Assembly: GCF_001949145.1 (NCBI RefSeq) | Contig: NW_019091521.1 | Span: 1,134,710-1,198,709, forward strand | Origin: Acanthaster planci | Lineage: Eukaryota > Echinodermata > Asteroidea > Valvatida > Acanthasteridae | Direction: 5' to 3' | DNA length: 64,000 nt | Shown here: piece after piece, positions 25,301-38,400 of the stretch | Position numbering within the stretch: position 1 is the stretch's first letter | How the letters are laid out: the number at the start of each line of letters is the position of its first letter | Notes under the pieces: generated by a model | Seen by the model: only the letters and a program-made list of their open reading frames with translations | Database searches by the model: none | Told to the model about the DNA's origin: nothing | Position numbers and translations under genes: made by a program

Positions 25301-28300
25301 CGGAAAGAACCCCGCTGGTCATTGTCTCGCAGGAATCGTGGGAATGTCTTTCAGATATCTTGGGGGGATGTGTTAAGTAACAGCAGTCTGGAATGTGTAT
25401 CGGGATTGGACATGTTGGGGGGTACCCCTCGGTCTCATTTCTTGCTGGGTATATACCGCCGCTACCAACACTGAAATAGGCTGCCCCTAACTTGTAAAAT
25501 AGTGTTTTCAGCTTGTATTTACGCAAGACATAAGACCACCTCATTTGTCTGGTTCCCAGATGTAAATGTATAGGCCTAATACAAAAATGACGTCTTCTGA
25601 AAAAGAGTGCCTGACTAAATGTACGGAGGCCCAGAGGGACTCTTTACTGTAAATATTACTCAACCGTATCCTTTTAAAACGTGTTAACATTATGTCGCGC
25701 GAGAGCTTCTGCTTTGTTGCAGTCCGCCCTCAGGGTGTGTATACCGCTTTACTTTTCAGCTGCGACTTGATGTAACACCGACAAAATTGGGGTAATCAGT
25801 GGATGTAATGTCTGCGATGTATGAGCGACGTGAACATCGTATTATAAATAGAAATCGAGTCTACGCCATGAAAACCACAGTAAAAACTCTAGAGCAGAAA
25901 AAGAATGTTATTTTCAATTTGTTTTGCAGTATAATTTCAGACGGACCTTTATCCTATGGAAGCATGCTAATTGAATCTGTTTTATAATTTTTTTATCGTT
26001 GGATGGGATAGTATCAGACTTTATGTGGGTTGAAAACCTTACTTTCATTAATTTGCTAAATCTGTCGTAAAACAATAAAATATGTTTCATCACAAATAAG
26101 AAATAATTTTTATTCATTGGAGTTGACAGGTACTGATTTGGCAAGGGATTTATTTTTATTCTTTCATCGATTCTTTCAAGTTCCAAAATTAATGGAGTTA
26201 ACCTCACTTTTAATTTCAGTATGGCCGACTCATGAATAATGATCATTTATGCATATGCCTTTTTTTCCTAAAGATGCTGCATTTTGGAACAACCAGGCTC
26301 GGCAGACTCTGCAGAATGCCCTGAATCGCGAGCGCAAAGTGAACAAGAACGTCGCCAAGAACGTGGTGTTCTTCGTTGGGGACGGCATGGGGCTGCCAAC
26401 CGTGACTGCCTCCCGGATCCTGAAGGGCCAGAACATGGGTAATCCTGGGGAGGAGACGGTACTGAAGTGGGAAGAGTTCCCAAATGTCGCCCTTTCTAAG
26501 GTGTGTATTACAAGGTCCATGTAACGCAAGCTGTTCCACATAACTGGTTCAAAAGAGACTCCAGGCCCCCGTAGCTCAATAAACGTTGGTAATTCATGTA
26601 CTTATTCCCGAAGTTGTACGTCATGTACAGTATTAGGCAGAAATTAGGTAGTTTTAGAATGCCTCAGCACTACAAGCGTGGACAGCATAATTCACTTATG
26701 GGGCATGTCGTTGTTGATTTCACTCATGACAGTCTGTGGCAGATTTTATACGCATACACGATCGACGCAATCGGACTACTTTAACCCAGACTAAAGGGTC
26801 GACCCTGTCTGCCACGGTGATGAAAACACTGTCTTCAGTTTTCTTTAGTTCAGTAAACATTTCCATTCCTGAAAATAATGAAGCAGGCATGGATGTGATG
26901 CCCTTATTGTAGGGGCCGTTCATGCAGTACTTAGGTACGAAATGCCAACTTTTCAGACCCCCCTCCCCCTGTTGGTCTTGTGACATGTGCAATGTTGCGG
27001 TTTACTTATAATAGGCGTTGAAAGGAAGAATCATGGTGGGGTGGACGGAGGATACTGTGCTTGAATTTCGACACACAAAAGCTGATTCTTGTATTTATTT
27101 GAATGACAAAAAGGGTGTTGGTATGTTAAGGATTTATTACAATAACAGGCAAATGTTCGGTTTGCGTACAGTACGTACTGACTTGAACCCCCCCCCAATC
27201 TGTACGCATGGTGTACACAACGGCACCACCACCCCTCGTGCGTTCGTATACTTTATAGACGGCCCATAAGTGCAATAAAAGTACATGAGGTTTATTTTCT
27301 TACTTTGCGAAGTATAGCAGGGAAAAAATTGTCTATACGTTTCTCACGAGCTCCACGCTTGAGGGATAAGAATAAAGGATATTATGATTAGTTCGAATGG
27401 GATATCACATGCAGAGTATGCGGATGAGATATATTAAGGCGCCTATGGGCGTGGTGTGGTCATTCTAGCCTGCGTCCACCAGGTCGCGAAATTGGTCGAT
27501 TTCTACGACCATAATGCATTGTAATTATGATTTCACAGATAAGGGGAATCATACATTGCGGTTATTTCAGCAGGAAAGTCATGCGAATTGTCGGTCACAG
27601 CAATTGAAATTATAAACAGGATGTATTGACTGAAGCCAATTAAAATTGAAAAGTATGCCGGGCCTGCCAAAAGTTTTCGGAGTCTTTTAGCTCACAGAGT
27701 TTTTTCTCTCTCATTTATATTTGTTTTGTTTGTTGCTGTTGTTTTCGCCCTGTGCCATGGGTATTGGGGGAAAAAATCATCTACAGAAACGTTTAGCTTT
27801 GTTTCACAACTTCTCTTCCTAGCAGTTGTAATTGTATAAAGGGTCGAGGTATGAACTGATGAATAGAAAACGAGAACTCAACCGACGCTAAAGAGAAATG
27901 ATACCAACCAGCTGCTGTAAGAATATAAAATTCTGAACTATATACAACTGGAAATATAAGAGCTGACACTCGTTAGATGACAGGTTTCATGCAACTCATA
28001 TCGAATTCACATACATTAATTAGATGCTGGATGGAGCATGTAGTCAGCGCAAGCCGTATGAAAACCACACCATGTTTGCCCATGCCGACACCGCGTAGTC
28101 AGGCATACTCAGTCGTGACAGTGCTGTTGGTCTTACAATTCGGGCCATTTTTCCCCTACTTTCTGTTTATTCATTTTCCTTTGAAATAGAACAATCTTGG
28201 TTTTACACGTGACTCTGGAGTAGCACAAAGGAGTTCCAACAAAAACTATTCAAACCAGAAATTATCAAAGGAAAGGGTGATTAAACCACGCATGCAACCA

Positions 28301-31300
28301 GCATAAGAATAGCAGTGGAGTTCAGTTGAAATCGAGACCTGTTCCATACCAAGTGGCAGACACAAAACACCAGGCTACTGCGGCAGCTCGACAATTGCGT
28401 TTTTTTATCTATAAAAAATTTCTAAAGTTCGTCGGTATGTCAACGAGACTGCCCGGGCACTTACCCATATTTCAAGCGGCTGAAGCTCACCTTGGCATTG
28501 ACACTGGTCCTGGCCTTCTAAGGGGGCGTGTACATCAAAGCATGCATGGCGAGGGGAAAAACAGGATAGACGGGGGCCCTTGCATTGCCAGCGCACAAAA
28601 AAAATATGAATTTTTTTTACTACACTCGAAGAGTACCAGTGACCCGCTCAGCGTAGTCAGCCTTGCGGAGGTGTCGCAAACCTTGCTAATTTTCTTGATA
28701 GAAATCCAATTTGCTTCGATGGATTGTACTGTTACAGTAAAAGTACGCCCAAAATTTTATTCCAGTTTCTTTGCTATTTCAATTCAAGTTTATCGCGTCA
28801 GGCTTATACACTCTAATGATTTTGACACTAGTCTGACTGAGGGAAAATATCGAACTTGCCCTAAAACATTAATGTTAAAAACGTGTTTAGCAATAGAACA
28901 CACTCTTTATATCCCCTTATCATGTCCACGTTAACGGGTCAATTTTCTAAATGTCGTGGGACTTCACTCCACCCCGCAGTACTCAGATATAAACTGTAAA
29001 CAAGCTCGGCAGTTAAAAATATTTACATGTTAGCATGAAAGTGTATAAGTCTTATACTTAAGAGGGCATGCAAACAAAGAAATTAAAGCATGTGATTCTA
29101 TCCTCGTGTCAAACTTTCTCTGCTCTTCACAGACATACGGTGTGGATAAGCAAGTGGCATCGTCAGACGCAACGGCCACCGCGTACTTCTGTGGTGTAAA
29201 AGCCAACGACGACATGCTTGGGTTGGACTCGAGGGCGCGGTTCGGTGATTGCGAGTCCACCCGCGGGGCAGCTGTGGATTCTTTTCTGATCCACGCGCAC
29301 CGTGCAGGTGACAACCCTTTCCTACCCTGTTGGGTATTCATGTATCTACACTCTAACAAACATGTAGTCAACTTCGCATAAAAATTTAAGCATTACTCGA
29401 AACAAACCAGTCCATAACATCTCGCCCCCGGACGTACATTTGACCAAAGAAATTCTCAATGAAAGTTGAAGATTGTCCTTTTTGACAGGAAAGTCTACGG
29501 GTTTTGTGACAACGGCGCGTGTTACTCACGCTACACCTGCGGCCCTGTATGCCCACGTCCCGAATCGCCACTGGGAGAACAACGCTGACATACCTCCCGA
29601 GGAGGCGGCCAAGGGCTGCACGGATATCGGAGCTCAGCTGGTCGAGAACGGTAAAGTCTTCGATGTAAGTTTGGTACTTCAGGGTCTAATGTGACTGGTC
29701 ATCTGTTTGTTGTTGTTACCTCCCAGGGTCCCCCGCCTGAGTGCTAGCGTCAACTGAGGCTGGCTCAGTTGACTTATCGTCGTAACTAGAGTCAAAGCAG
29801 ATTGGTGTGAATTATTGTCCATTTTACATGATATAAAAAATTGAGTCACAACATGCAAAATCTGAGACAATTAAAACTCAGCGTGCAAAATTCCATAGCG
29901 TTGCCTGGCGAGCGTGGCTAACTCGCAAACTCTGATAAGTCAGAACTTCCCTATTCTTCTTTGTCGGGGGGGGGGTAACCGCGGTCGTACCTTGTGGAGT
30001 CAAAAACCGCCAAATGAATCAATTCCGCACTATAAAGTGACAGAAACCTGCAGAGCAACGCAACATTACTTCTTGGTGGCATTTTTGTTATTAATTGAAA
30101 CATTTTACAGTGAGGAATTCAACCTGGGTTTCACAGGCAGTAGTCTTGCATTCTTGGCCAATTGTGTTTATTACAGTTCCCTGGGCCTAAAACATGGTTG
30201 ATTTTTGCCGGTACTTAGATCACAAAGAGTAGGTATATTCCCTCGACAAACATTTTTTTGGTCTTCCCTAGGTGGTTCTAGCAGGTGGTCGTCGGGAGTT
30301 GACAGGCACTAATGTTACGGATCCCGAGTACCCAACAAAAAACGGGGGCCGCACGGACGGCCGCAACCTTATAGGTAATTCAAGTGGACATTAACAAGAC
30401 ATCACCAACGATATTATGGCGTCAAAAATAGTGTTCTGTTTCCTCTTTCTCAAAATCACTAGGATATCAGTCATTGTATCAACGAAATAATGCAAGTTTT
30501 TCCCTTGCCTATTTAACTCCTCACTGCCCCATTCTTCGTCCCTTGATCAACGAGCTCTCAGGGAATCTTTCCCTGGGACTAATATGAATTTACATGTCTT
30601 TGAACTTACCAACGTCGACAGCTGAATTCGAAAGAGGACGGTTGCATTTCGCCACTCACATGACCTTGGACATTACTACACTCTTGCAGTAACACTTTCG
30701 CAAATGCATAATACTGCAGGCATATTGACAGCCATCCCCCCCCCAAAAAAAAAAAACAAGTTGGAAAAAAATTATTTTCCTCTGCTTCTTGAATGACCAG
30801 CGAAAGGTGGTGTTGACAGAGATTCAGCTAACGTTAATATTATTGCATCTGAGGCTGGATATAAATTCGTTTGAAAGTTCTCGTCATTTGCCCAGAGCTT
30901 GATTCCTGTTTCTCTCATAGAGGAATGGTTGACCAGCAAGCCAACAGAGGGAACAAAATACGTCTGGAACCTGGAAGACTTCAACAACGTGGATCCAGCG
31001 AAAACAGATACCCTTCTCGGTAAGTTGGATGGGTGAGTGAAAATTTCAAACTCAGAAACACCACCACCACCACCACCACAGCCACAGCAAGAAGTCTTCG
31101 TACTTCATTGTTCTCAGGTGATGTAGCTGTAGGATTGATACATTGCCTGCGGTCAATATCTCGGACTGCGTCTTGAATACTTGGCTGCGGCTAAAGTGTC
31201 GCACGCGTCTATGTCAAATGGATGAAGCTGCCAGCAAATGGCTTTCTCAGGTCCATGTTAAGTCTACTCAGTCATTGCCAGGGAACTGGGACAGGCTCTT

Positions 31301-33246
31301 AATTGGCAATATGTTTGGAATTTGGATTTAGGTCTGTTCGAGAGTAGTCATATGCAATACGAGATTGACCGCGCAGATGACGAGGCTGGGGAGCCTTCTA
31401 TTGCTGAGATGACAGAAAAGGCCATCAAGATCCTGCAGAAAGATCCCAATGGTTATGTTCTTGCTGTCGAGGGTATGTAGATGCAAGTTGGGTGATTTTG
31501 GGGGGGGGGAAATTCCACAGGTTGTATAAGTGGCCGTCAGTATCGATTAGCAATTATTGATCTGAAGACGTACCTAGAGGTTTAAAAAGATTGATGTCGA
31601 TTCCAAAACGCGGGATTGTCTGCAGAAAAACATTGTTTCATGTTGCATTACGTCCTCAGGTGCCCGTATCGACCACGCCCATCATGCTGGGATGGCAGCA
31701 CGAGCCTTAACGGACACCCTGGCGTTGGAGCAAGCTGTGATCAAGGCAATGGAGCTGACCAACGAAGAGGATACCTTGGTCATCGTGACTGCTGATCACA
31801 GCCACACCATGACCATTGGTGCCTACCCGACCCGTGGCAACCCGATTCTAGGTTGGAATGGAAGCTATTTCGGCCGCTATTGCAAGTGATCCTGTCTTGT
31901 GCGAGAGCGTCTCTGGTTCTAATGCACTAATGTCGTTAAAGCTATACAGCATTGCTGCCGGTGATGAATAAATGAGGGTTGACGTCGCTGATGCTCCCCA
32001 AGTCCGCTGCTATTGTGGAAGCGCCTGCTTAAGCCTGGTGGTATTTACATCGTTGGACTGGCTGTAACCACTGCTCGTGGCGTGTTGGTGCTGATGTCCA
32101 TTGCTCCATTAATTGTAAACTTTTGCTCATACCATTAAGAGAAAGATATGCCCAACAGAAACAAATATGAACGAAATTTGACACCTTGACATTTTTGGGC
32201 AAATTCGATCAAGGGCCACTAGTCAACTGTAGTGGTTGATTCGTGACGTACCTAGCGCATGTGCACTGAGGCTGAAGTGTGAACGACCATAGTAAGCCGT
32301 TGTCAGGTCATTAGGCCGAAGGGGAAAAAAGGTGGCCGAAGGGCAAAATCAAAGTGAAAATAGTCCTTTACTATGGTTTTTACAACACTTTTCTTGTATT
32401 AAACTGGTCCCCACTGTGCTATTAAAAACGAATAATGGCAACCAACCATGCGACCAATCTCTATAGGCTGGTCGCAAAGAGACGTTGGCAAGACTAGTCC
32501 AACCATCGTCGACTAGCGTGCGTTTGATCAGAGTTAGTCCATCTTATAACTGTGGTCCTTGACCGAACTTGCCCTTGACTGCAGGATTATACAATGATGG
32601 GATAGGCTCGGATGGCATGCCCTACACAACCCTGAACTACGCCGACGGTCCAGGAGGGCAGTTGGAGAAAGAAAGCTACAATTCAGAGGGGAGGAGACGA
32701 AATCTCACAGATGTTGACACAGGTATCCTTTTTAGGGAAAACTTTTCTTGGCTGTGGCTGCACTTGTGGCGAATACCTGCTGTTAGGAACTCTCTGATGG
32801 ACGTCTTGGTCATCTCCTAGTGAAGGAGGTGAAGGATCATAGGAATGAGACATTTAAGCAACAATCTGTCGGAGGCTTGTTACTGACTTGTTAGGCTTGT
32901 ACGATTTCTTTTTCTTGCACTGTTAGTTTCGGTACAAAAGAAAGGGAATAACCTCTTCGACATAATTTGTGACTTTTCAGGTCATAAGGACTTCAAACAA
33001 TCAGCCATCGTCCCAAGGGAAGACGAGAGTCACGGTGGGGAGGACGTGGCGATCTACGCCAACGGGCCCATGTCGCACCTCTTCCACAGTGTCCACGAGC
33101 AGAATTACATCTCTCACGTGGTGCGCTACGCTGCCTGCCTGGATATCAAAGAGCACTGCGAGACAAGCAGTGCTCCTTCTGTTGGTGGATATAACGTGCA
33201 CTTCCTTTTTACCGCTGTTATCCTCGGCATGCATGTTTGGATATAG
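19378..33246 (+). CDS. ALPL-like: Alkaline phosphatase gene C (complete, altered nucleophile motif)
   Basis: Exons: 19378-19450, 26274-26500, 29133-29307, 29489-29664, 30272-30374, 30921-31019, 31332-31472, 31660-31851, 32585-32722, 32981-33246; 1590 nt, 529 residues. The signal peptide is MGPMHLWGSV then LFVFLLTIARVEA. Metal and substrate residues are kept: VGDGMG, R185, E331, D336 and H340 in RIDHAHH, D377/H378 in TADHSH, H459 in ESHGGED. The nucleophile segment is VASSDATATA instead of V-x-D-S-A-x-TATA: the serine is kept (S111) but both neighbours changed. The C-terminus (SSAPSVGG, then HFLFTAVILGMHVWI) looks like a GPI signal. Intron 1 is 6.8 kb. It is the only plus-strand member and converges on gene D. 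The intact frame argues against a pseudogene. Confidence 0.93.
22578..22837. repeat. 21-bp minisatellite with palindromic units, ending in A25
   Basis: From about 22655 there are about seven 21-22 bp units of the type TAGTAATCCGCCTGGGCGGAA, each with a CCGCC/GGCGG dyad. More diverged units begin near 22578. The array ends at about 22812, followed by 25 A. It lies in gene C intron 1. Because the unit is a multiple of three, both strands show seven-residue periodic reading frames, which are artefacts. Confidence 0.85.
23285..23725 (+). mobile_element. 5'-truncated non-LTR retrotransposon (LINE) 3' end
   Basis: Positions 23285-23389 read PYAQSFTVKGAKIWNNLP, then a stretch with KSELRKAM, then a stop. 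Such an (S)F-x-V-x-GAKxWNxLP block closes the reverse-transcriptase ORF of CR1/L2-like LINEs. It is followed by about 330 bp of 3' UTR-like sequence ending in ATGGAATAATTAAATTTT. It is a dead copy inside gene C intron 1. The upstream border is uncertain. Confidence 0.65.
26501..29132. other. Gene C intron 2; nothing recognised
   Basis: 2.6 kb without exon-like motifs. A 202-codon frame at 28326-28934 lacks any family signature and is treated as chance. Confidence 0.6.
29133..29307 (+). CDS. Gene C exon 3: catalytic exon with SSDA in place of DSAG
   Basis: The acceptor CTCTTCACAG and donor GCAG|GTGACA are intact, and the exon is 175 nt, phase 0 to phase 1, as in the other members. Codons at 29160-29171 read TCG TCA GAC GCA (S S D A), where gene A reads D S A G and gene D reads D S A S or D S A A. 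The downstream TATAYFCGVK is normal. In the bacterial and mammalian enzymes the aspartate before the serine contacts the substrate-binding arginine, so the change should alter catalysis. The direction of the effect is inference. Confidence 0.88.
31068..31080. repeat. (CCA)n microsatellite
   Basis: Short CCA run in gene C intron 6. Confidence 0.85.
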
Positions 33247-33683
33247 ATTTTAAGTGAACTTTTTTTCATATTTCGTCAGTGTTTTCACGAAATTACAAAA
33301 ACCATAAAAATCGATACATTTTCGATCTGGAGATTTTCCTACCATTTTATTTCTTTTGACAAAGAACAAATTAGCAGAGTTTCAAAGCAAAATGTTATTT
33401 ACTTTCCTAGTAACATAATTCCAATGTAGCGAGTGGCGGCATATATGGCAGATGTTTATTGCTTTTAAGTATAAAGCAATAGTCGATTTCATCTGTCTTT
33501 TCTTCATTTTGGTATTCTATTTAATATCGATGCTTGAGCCACATACGTATGTACAAAGTGGCTATTAACGACTTGGAACGGTTTGACATCCGTTGTATTT
33601 ATGGTCTTGCATAGACACGTAGTTTCATATGGCTTTAGTTTAGTGACGCACATTCATTATTGCTTGCTGTCAATGGCAGCAGT

Positions 33684-33689
33684 AATAAA
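33684..33689 (+). promoter_or_regulatory. Candidate poly(A) signal of gene C
   Basis: AATAAA about 440 nt after the gene C stop. Further AATAAA hexamers at 34030 and 34626 make the true 3' end uncertain. Confidence 0.35.
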
Positions 33690-35156
33690 TCAAAGTTGAT
33701 ACTAATGACGAATAAGGTGGCAGGTGGTCGTAAAAATAGCTCCCAATGTAAATTGGGAGATTTAGGGGCATGGGCTCTGGCCACCAGACCCCGACATTGA
33801 GCAACTTGTAGGAATATAATAAATTAAAATAATGGTTTTCATAGTTGGTCCTGTTTAAAACAACGTTACTGTTATAGCTGCTTTCTTAAAAGGGTTAAGC
33901 TAAAGTACTTTCACTTGCATATTTATTGCTTGGTAAAATCTGATATTACTAGATAGCTTCAAGTACATGTAGTTAAAATTGCATGATGATTGCCTGGCTT
34001 TGTATAATAGCCCAGTGACCTATGATGTGAATAAACTGAGTGATCAAAGCTAGATGCAAGGAGGTCCGAGTATATTTCAAGGGCTGGGTTCTTTGTGCTT
34101 GCGTGAAAGTGTGAGAATAGTTTGCACTGATCAGTGAAACCTTGTGTTATCGCTGATGAATCGTTGCTAGAAAAAATCCATTAAATCATCACTTATTACA
34201 TTAAATCCTTTCCTTTAATATCGCCACTACTGAGGACACAAGTAAAGACCATGAATGATTCAGTTAAAATACATAACTTGACTGAAGCTTTTGTGCATAA
34301 GAAAATCCAGTTTGCTCTTGCAAGTTCAATTACACGATTCAGGGAAGGCCGTGTTTTACTTGTATCCTTTTGCTGGCTCGCTTCGCCACTTGAGACCACG
34401 TGGTCACGCGGTTTTATTTATCACGATATCGTCTAGATAGTATAAAGCTACCGACCTGTTGACAAACGCGCATCTCCAATATGCAGTTCCGTAGCTGGGA
34501 TAAGTTTTTATTACCACTGAACACAATACATGGAGCCTTTAATGCAGTGTATCGCCGAATTGGCGGGAAAAACCCCAGAAAACTCGAGACAGCCAGGGAC
34601 ATGTGTCTTCTCCTTTTCTTTCAGGAATAAAGCTTATTTCTTATCAAAAATATAGTAACAAATGCCAACTTCAGAAACAGAGTTCCGCTCTTAGTCAATC
34701 ATTGCCAGGATTAGGAAAATCATCATACCAAAAGAAGGAGCCCTGCTGACTGCTATCAATTACTCCTAAAAAATAGAGATATGTGATTGTGATCAAAGTG
34801 TCAATGCTAATAGACCAAGTAATCAATTATTAATTTCTAATAGCAACAAAGTTCAAAGTATGGCGAAGTAGGTTCATGGATTCATGAAGAGAATGAACTA
34901 TTACTTTCACATCAAGAAGCTTAGTTACACAAGCTGGTTGAGATGGGACGAGACCACAATCGCAAATACAGTGTATAAATCCTTTCTTTTTATGCAACAT
35001 TTGCCCAAGGGGTGGACAGTTTTAAAGCGTGAAAATCAACTATAAATTCAAAAGATTTTTAACCATCTTCCGTGAGGACAACTGCAAATGAAAAGGGCAG
35101 TTTCAATGAATCAGATTATAATGGTACACGCAAAATTTAATTAGTAAAACAGAACA

Positions 35157-35162
35157 TTTATT
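35157..35162 (-). promoter_or_regulatory. Candidate poly(A) signal of gene D
   Basis: AATAAA on the minus strand about 255 nt after the gene D stop; it would give a compact 3' UTR that avoids overlap with convergent gene C. Confidence 0.4.
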
Positions 35163-35413
35163 TTTGCCGATATATCTTTCTCCCTCACGTGCCAACATAA
35201 TGCAAGTTATCCTGCCTGGATGTTGGTATGCAAAAGGGAAACGAACTTCCTAAAACTAAAGCCCGTTTATACAGGTAAACATAAAACAGAAATGGCACAC
35301 CTTCCTTTTGTAAATTAACTATTGCATAAAGATTATTTGTACCTAAACTTCGCTACGGTTGTAAACTCTATGAAAGAGCCATTGAGTACTGTCTATATTA
35401 AAGTGTCTTAGCT

Positions 35414-38400
35414 TTAAATACTAAAAAAGGCTACTACCAAGACACTGCTTAATGCCAGGTAAGCTGGGCTGAGTTTCTTGCAAGGGGGTGCGTTACTTGT
35501 TTTACAATGCCCCTGGCTGTTGAGACAAGCGGCGTACTTGACGACGTGCGCTATGTAGTGCTGCTCGTGAGTGCTGTGGAAGAGATGCGACATCGGTCCG
35601 TTGGCGTAGATGGCCACGTCCTCTCCCGCATGGGACTCGTCGTCCATAGGAATGATGGCCGGTTGGGCAAAGTCCAGATGCTCTGAAAATGGAAAATCTA
35701 CATTTTGTGATAAAACGCGACAGTAAATGGTCAACTTTGCATCAGTCTGTTGAAACGCTAAGCAAAGGTTGCCGTTGTGCGAAACCATGCATGGAGTTCC
35801 CTTCAACGTGATTTTTGGGGCAATCTCACATGGTCTGCATTTTGCAATCAGTCGATCTATGATAAAGCTTGCCTGTGTATGGACACTTCCAGCGATTGAC
35901 ATCCAGGAATCATGACACGCCATGTAATGTTCTATCAACACTGAAAGTGATATTCGCAGTCGCTCTGCAGCATTGTAGACTACAAGGAGAACGATGGAAA
36001 TATAATATACAATGGACCGGTTCAGTCGTTCTACTATCTCACTCATCCTTTCAAACATCGCTACATAGCAAAGAAAATCATGCTGTTTTCACTGCGCTCA
36101 CCACCGACGAGTTAATTGCACAAGTCTAGCAAAGCCCATGATACCGATTCGAAGTTTGAAGGGGATTCAACGCACCGGTGTCCTCGTGGTTAAGATTCCG
36201 CCGAGCGCCTGTGCGGTTGTAACTCTCCATTTCCAGCAAGCCGCCAGGCCCGTCGGCGTACAAGAGGGTTGTCGTCGGTAGACCGTCTTCAGCTTCATTC
36301 CCGTAAAGTCCTGAGAGTGTATGTTTAGAAAAATGAGCTTCATCTGGAGTCACTTTTTACAAAATATTGAGAAGCTCGGTGAATAAATGTCCATCTATTT
36401 ATGCCAACAGCGACAGGGATTAACTGGTAATTACAAAACTGGGAGCAAGAAGCTCGAGCTAACTGTTGGTTAAACATCAAGTTTCACAAAACAGAAAGGT
36501 TCCTCGAATATACCGTCTTTTGATAACTGGCAATTCATATTTGACACCGTGTATTATTGTAACACATGCCGGTTCTCAAAGTGATTACAGATTTCAAAGT
36601 GATCGGAGATTTATTTACCCAAAATGGGATTGCCGCGGCGAGGATAAGATCCAATCGTCAAGGTGTGACTGTGGTCGGCCGTCACGATGACGAGAGTGTC
36701 CTCCTCATTGGTCAGTTCCATAGCCTTAGCAACAGCCGCCTCCATAGCAAGTGTCTCCAGAAGGGCCAGCCGGGCTGTCCCGCCGTGGTGGGCGTGGTCG
36801 ATGCGTGCACCTGTTGTAAATATAAAAGCAAACCAAGTTCAGGGAAACTTTGCACTGATGCTGATTAGAGACACAATGTGAAGGGAAGGATATCCTGCAC
36901 AAGGAGCGCGGTACATTGGGGATGTCCACTGCAGCTCTTCCTTTTACATGTACGTGTATTACTAATGTCATTTGCTTCTGAGGCAGCCACTCACAATACT
37001 GAGCACAAATATTAACAAGTCACACATATATATACCTTTGTCACACTTGCACGATTGTACTATATGTAACGAGCTAGGTTTGCATGAGTACATTAATTAA
37101 GGCCTGTGGCTTGACTTAGGCTGGAGGACTTATGATGGACTTAAAAGCTGCAACGATATTGCTACTGACGTTACCACTATGTCTACTGCTACGCTTCTGC
37201 TAAAAGTGTGGCCGTTATAATGCTGTAGACGCTCTTGCAGGTATATTGGTTTTACATAAAGGGAGTTTCGTTTTTGATTATATACTCCGATAACCGGATT
37301 CAGTACCAAAATTAGCCCCAAAAATCAGTACTTCGAATAGACGACCAGATGGCATACCTTCTACTGCGAGAACAAAACCATCCGGGTCCTTCTGCAGTAT
37401 CTTAATGGCTTTCTCCACCATCTCGGCAAGAGAGGGCTCTCCAGCTTCATCGTCAAGGCGGTCAATTTCGTAGTGCATGTGGCTCCTCTCAAACAGTCCT
37501 GAAAATAAAGTTGTAAAATCGTTGCATAAATACAGTACAATTCTCTGCAATGGGTACAATGAGCTCGATGCAAAAGACAAGAACCCCCCAAAAAAATTAC
37601 AGAAAAATCTATTTCCATGTTTACAAGCGTTTTTGTTAGTTTGTTTTTTTTAAAGAAATTTTCAACAATTGCTCAACTAACCAATGAGGTGGTCGGTCTC
37701 ACTTGGGTCGACGTTGTTGAAGTCATCAAGGTTCCAGACATACTTGCTTCGATCCGTCGGCTTGCTCAGAAGCCATTCATCTATAAAAAATGACACAAAA
37801 TTGTAAAAGTGGACGGTAGCCAGCCTAGATATGACTGATGAGCCTTTCATTTTTATAGTCGTAGAACTGCTAACATATAGAAGGACATACTCCTATCCAT
37901 TTTTTTTTTTTTTGCTTTCGGAGGGCAAAGTGCGCTCTGCCGGGTATTCGTTAAGTCCACAGTCCAATACTTTCCGGTACGTACTTATAATGTTACGGCC
38001 GTCCTCTCGGTGTCCATCTTTTTCCGGATATTCCGGATCGATAAAGTCCCTGCTGGTAAGCTCGCGTCTTCCACCTCCGAGAATTACCTGTAAACCACAC
38101 AATGCTGAAGTTATTATCTTCTCAATTAGCCAACAAAATGCTTAAACTCAAAGAGAACAATGTGATTGAAAGAACGAGATTGTGCAGGTTGTTTCCAAAC
38201 TGCTCTAGAATAAAATAAGAGTGCATGCCTCTGACGTTCCATCTAAAGTAAAGCGTTACCTCAAAGTCTTTGCCGTTCTCTGCCAGCTGCGATCCGATGT
38301 CCGTGCAGCCCAGCGCACGCTCCTCAGGCGGAACGTCCTCGTCGTCCTCCCAGTAACGGTCTGGACAGTGGGCATAGAGGGCAGCAGGTGTAGCGTGGGT

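Larger units (their letters stand above)
19451..26273. other. Gene C intron 1 (6.8 kb)
   Basis: The largest intron of the cluster. It holds the 21-bp minisatellite and the LINE tail. Frames around 24.5-25.5 kb on both strands match nothing I recognise. Confidence 0.65.
33247..35413. other. Convergent C-D intergenic region
   Basis: Holds the 3' UTRs of gene C (plus) and gene D (minus) with several AATAAA signals on both strands. No gene seen. Confidence 0.65.

Noticed and set aside
25113-25544. Overlapping long frames on both strands
   Set aside because: Low-complexity proline/lysine runs come from a G9 tract; no conserved motif on either strand.
28326-28934. 202-codon plus-strand frame in gene C intron 2
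   Set aside because: No recognisable domain, ordinary intron composition, and bounded by well-supported exons of gene C.
29133-29307. Gene C as a pseudogene because of the altered nucleophile motif
   Set aside because: All ten exons, splice sites, metal ligands and the full frame are intact, so loss of function is not the simplest reading.
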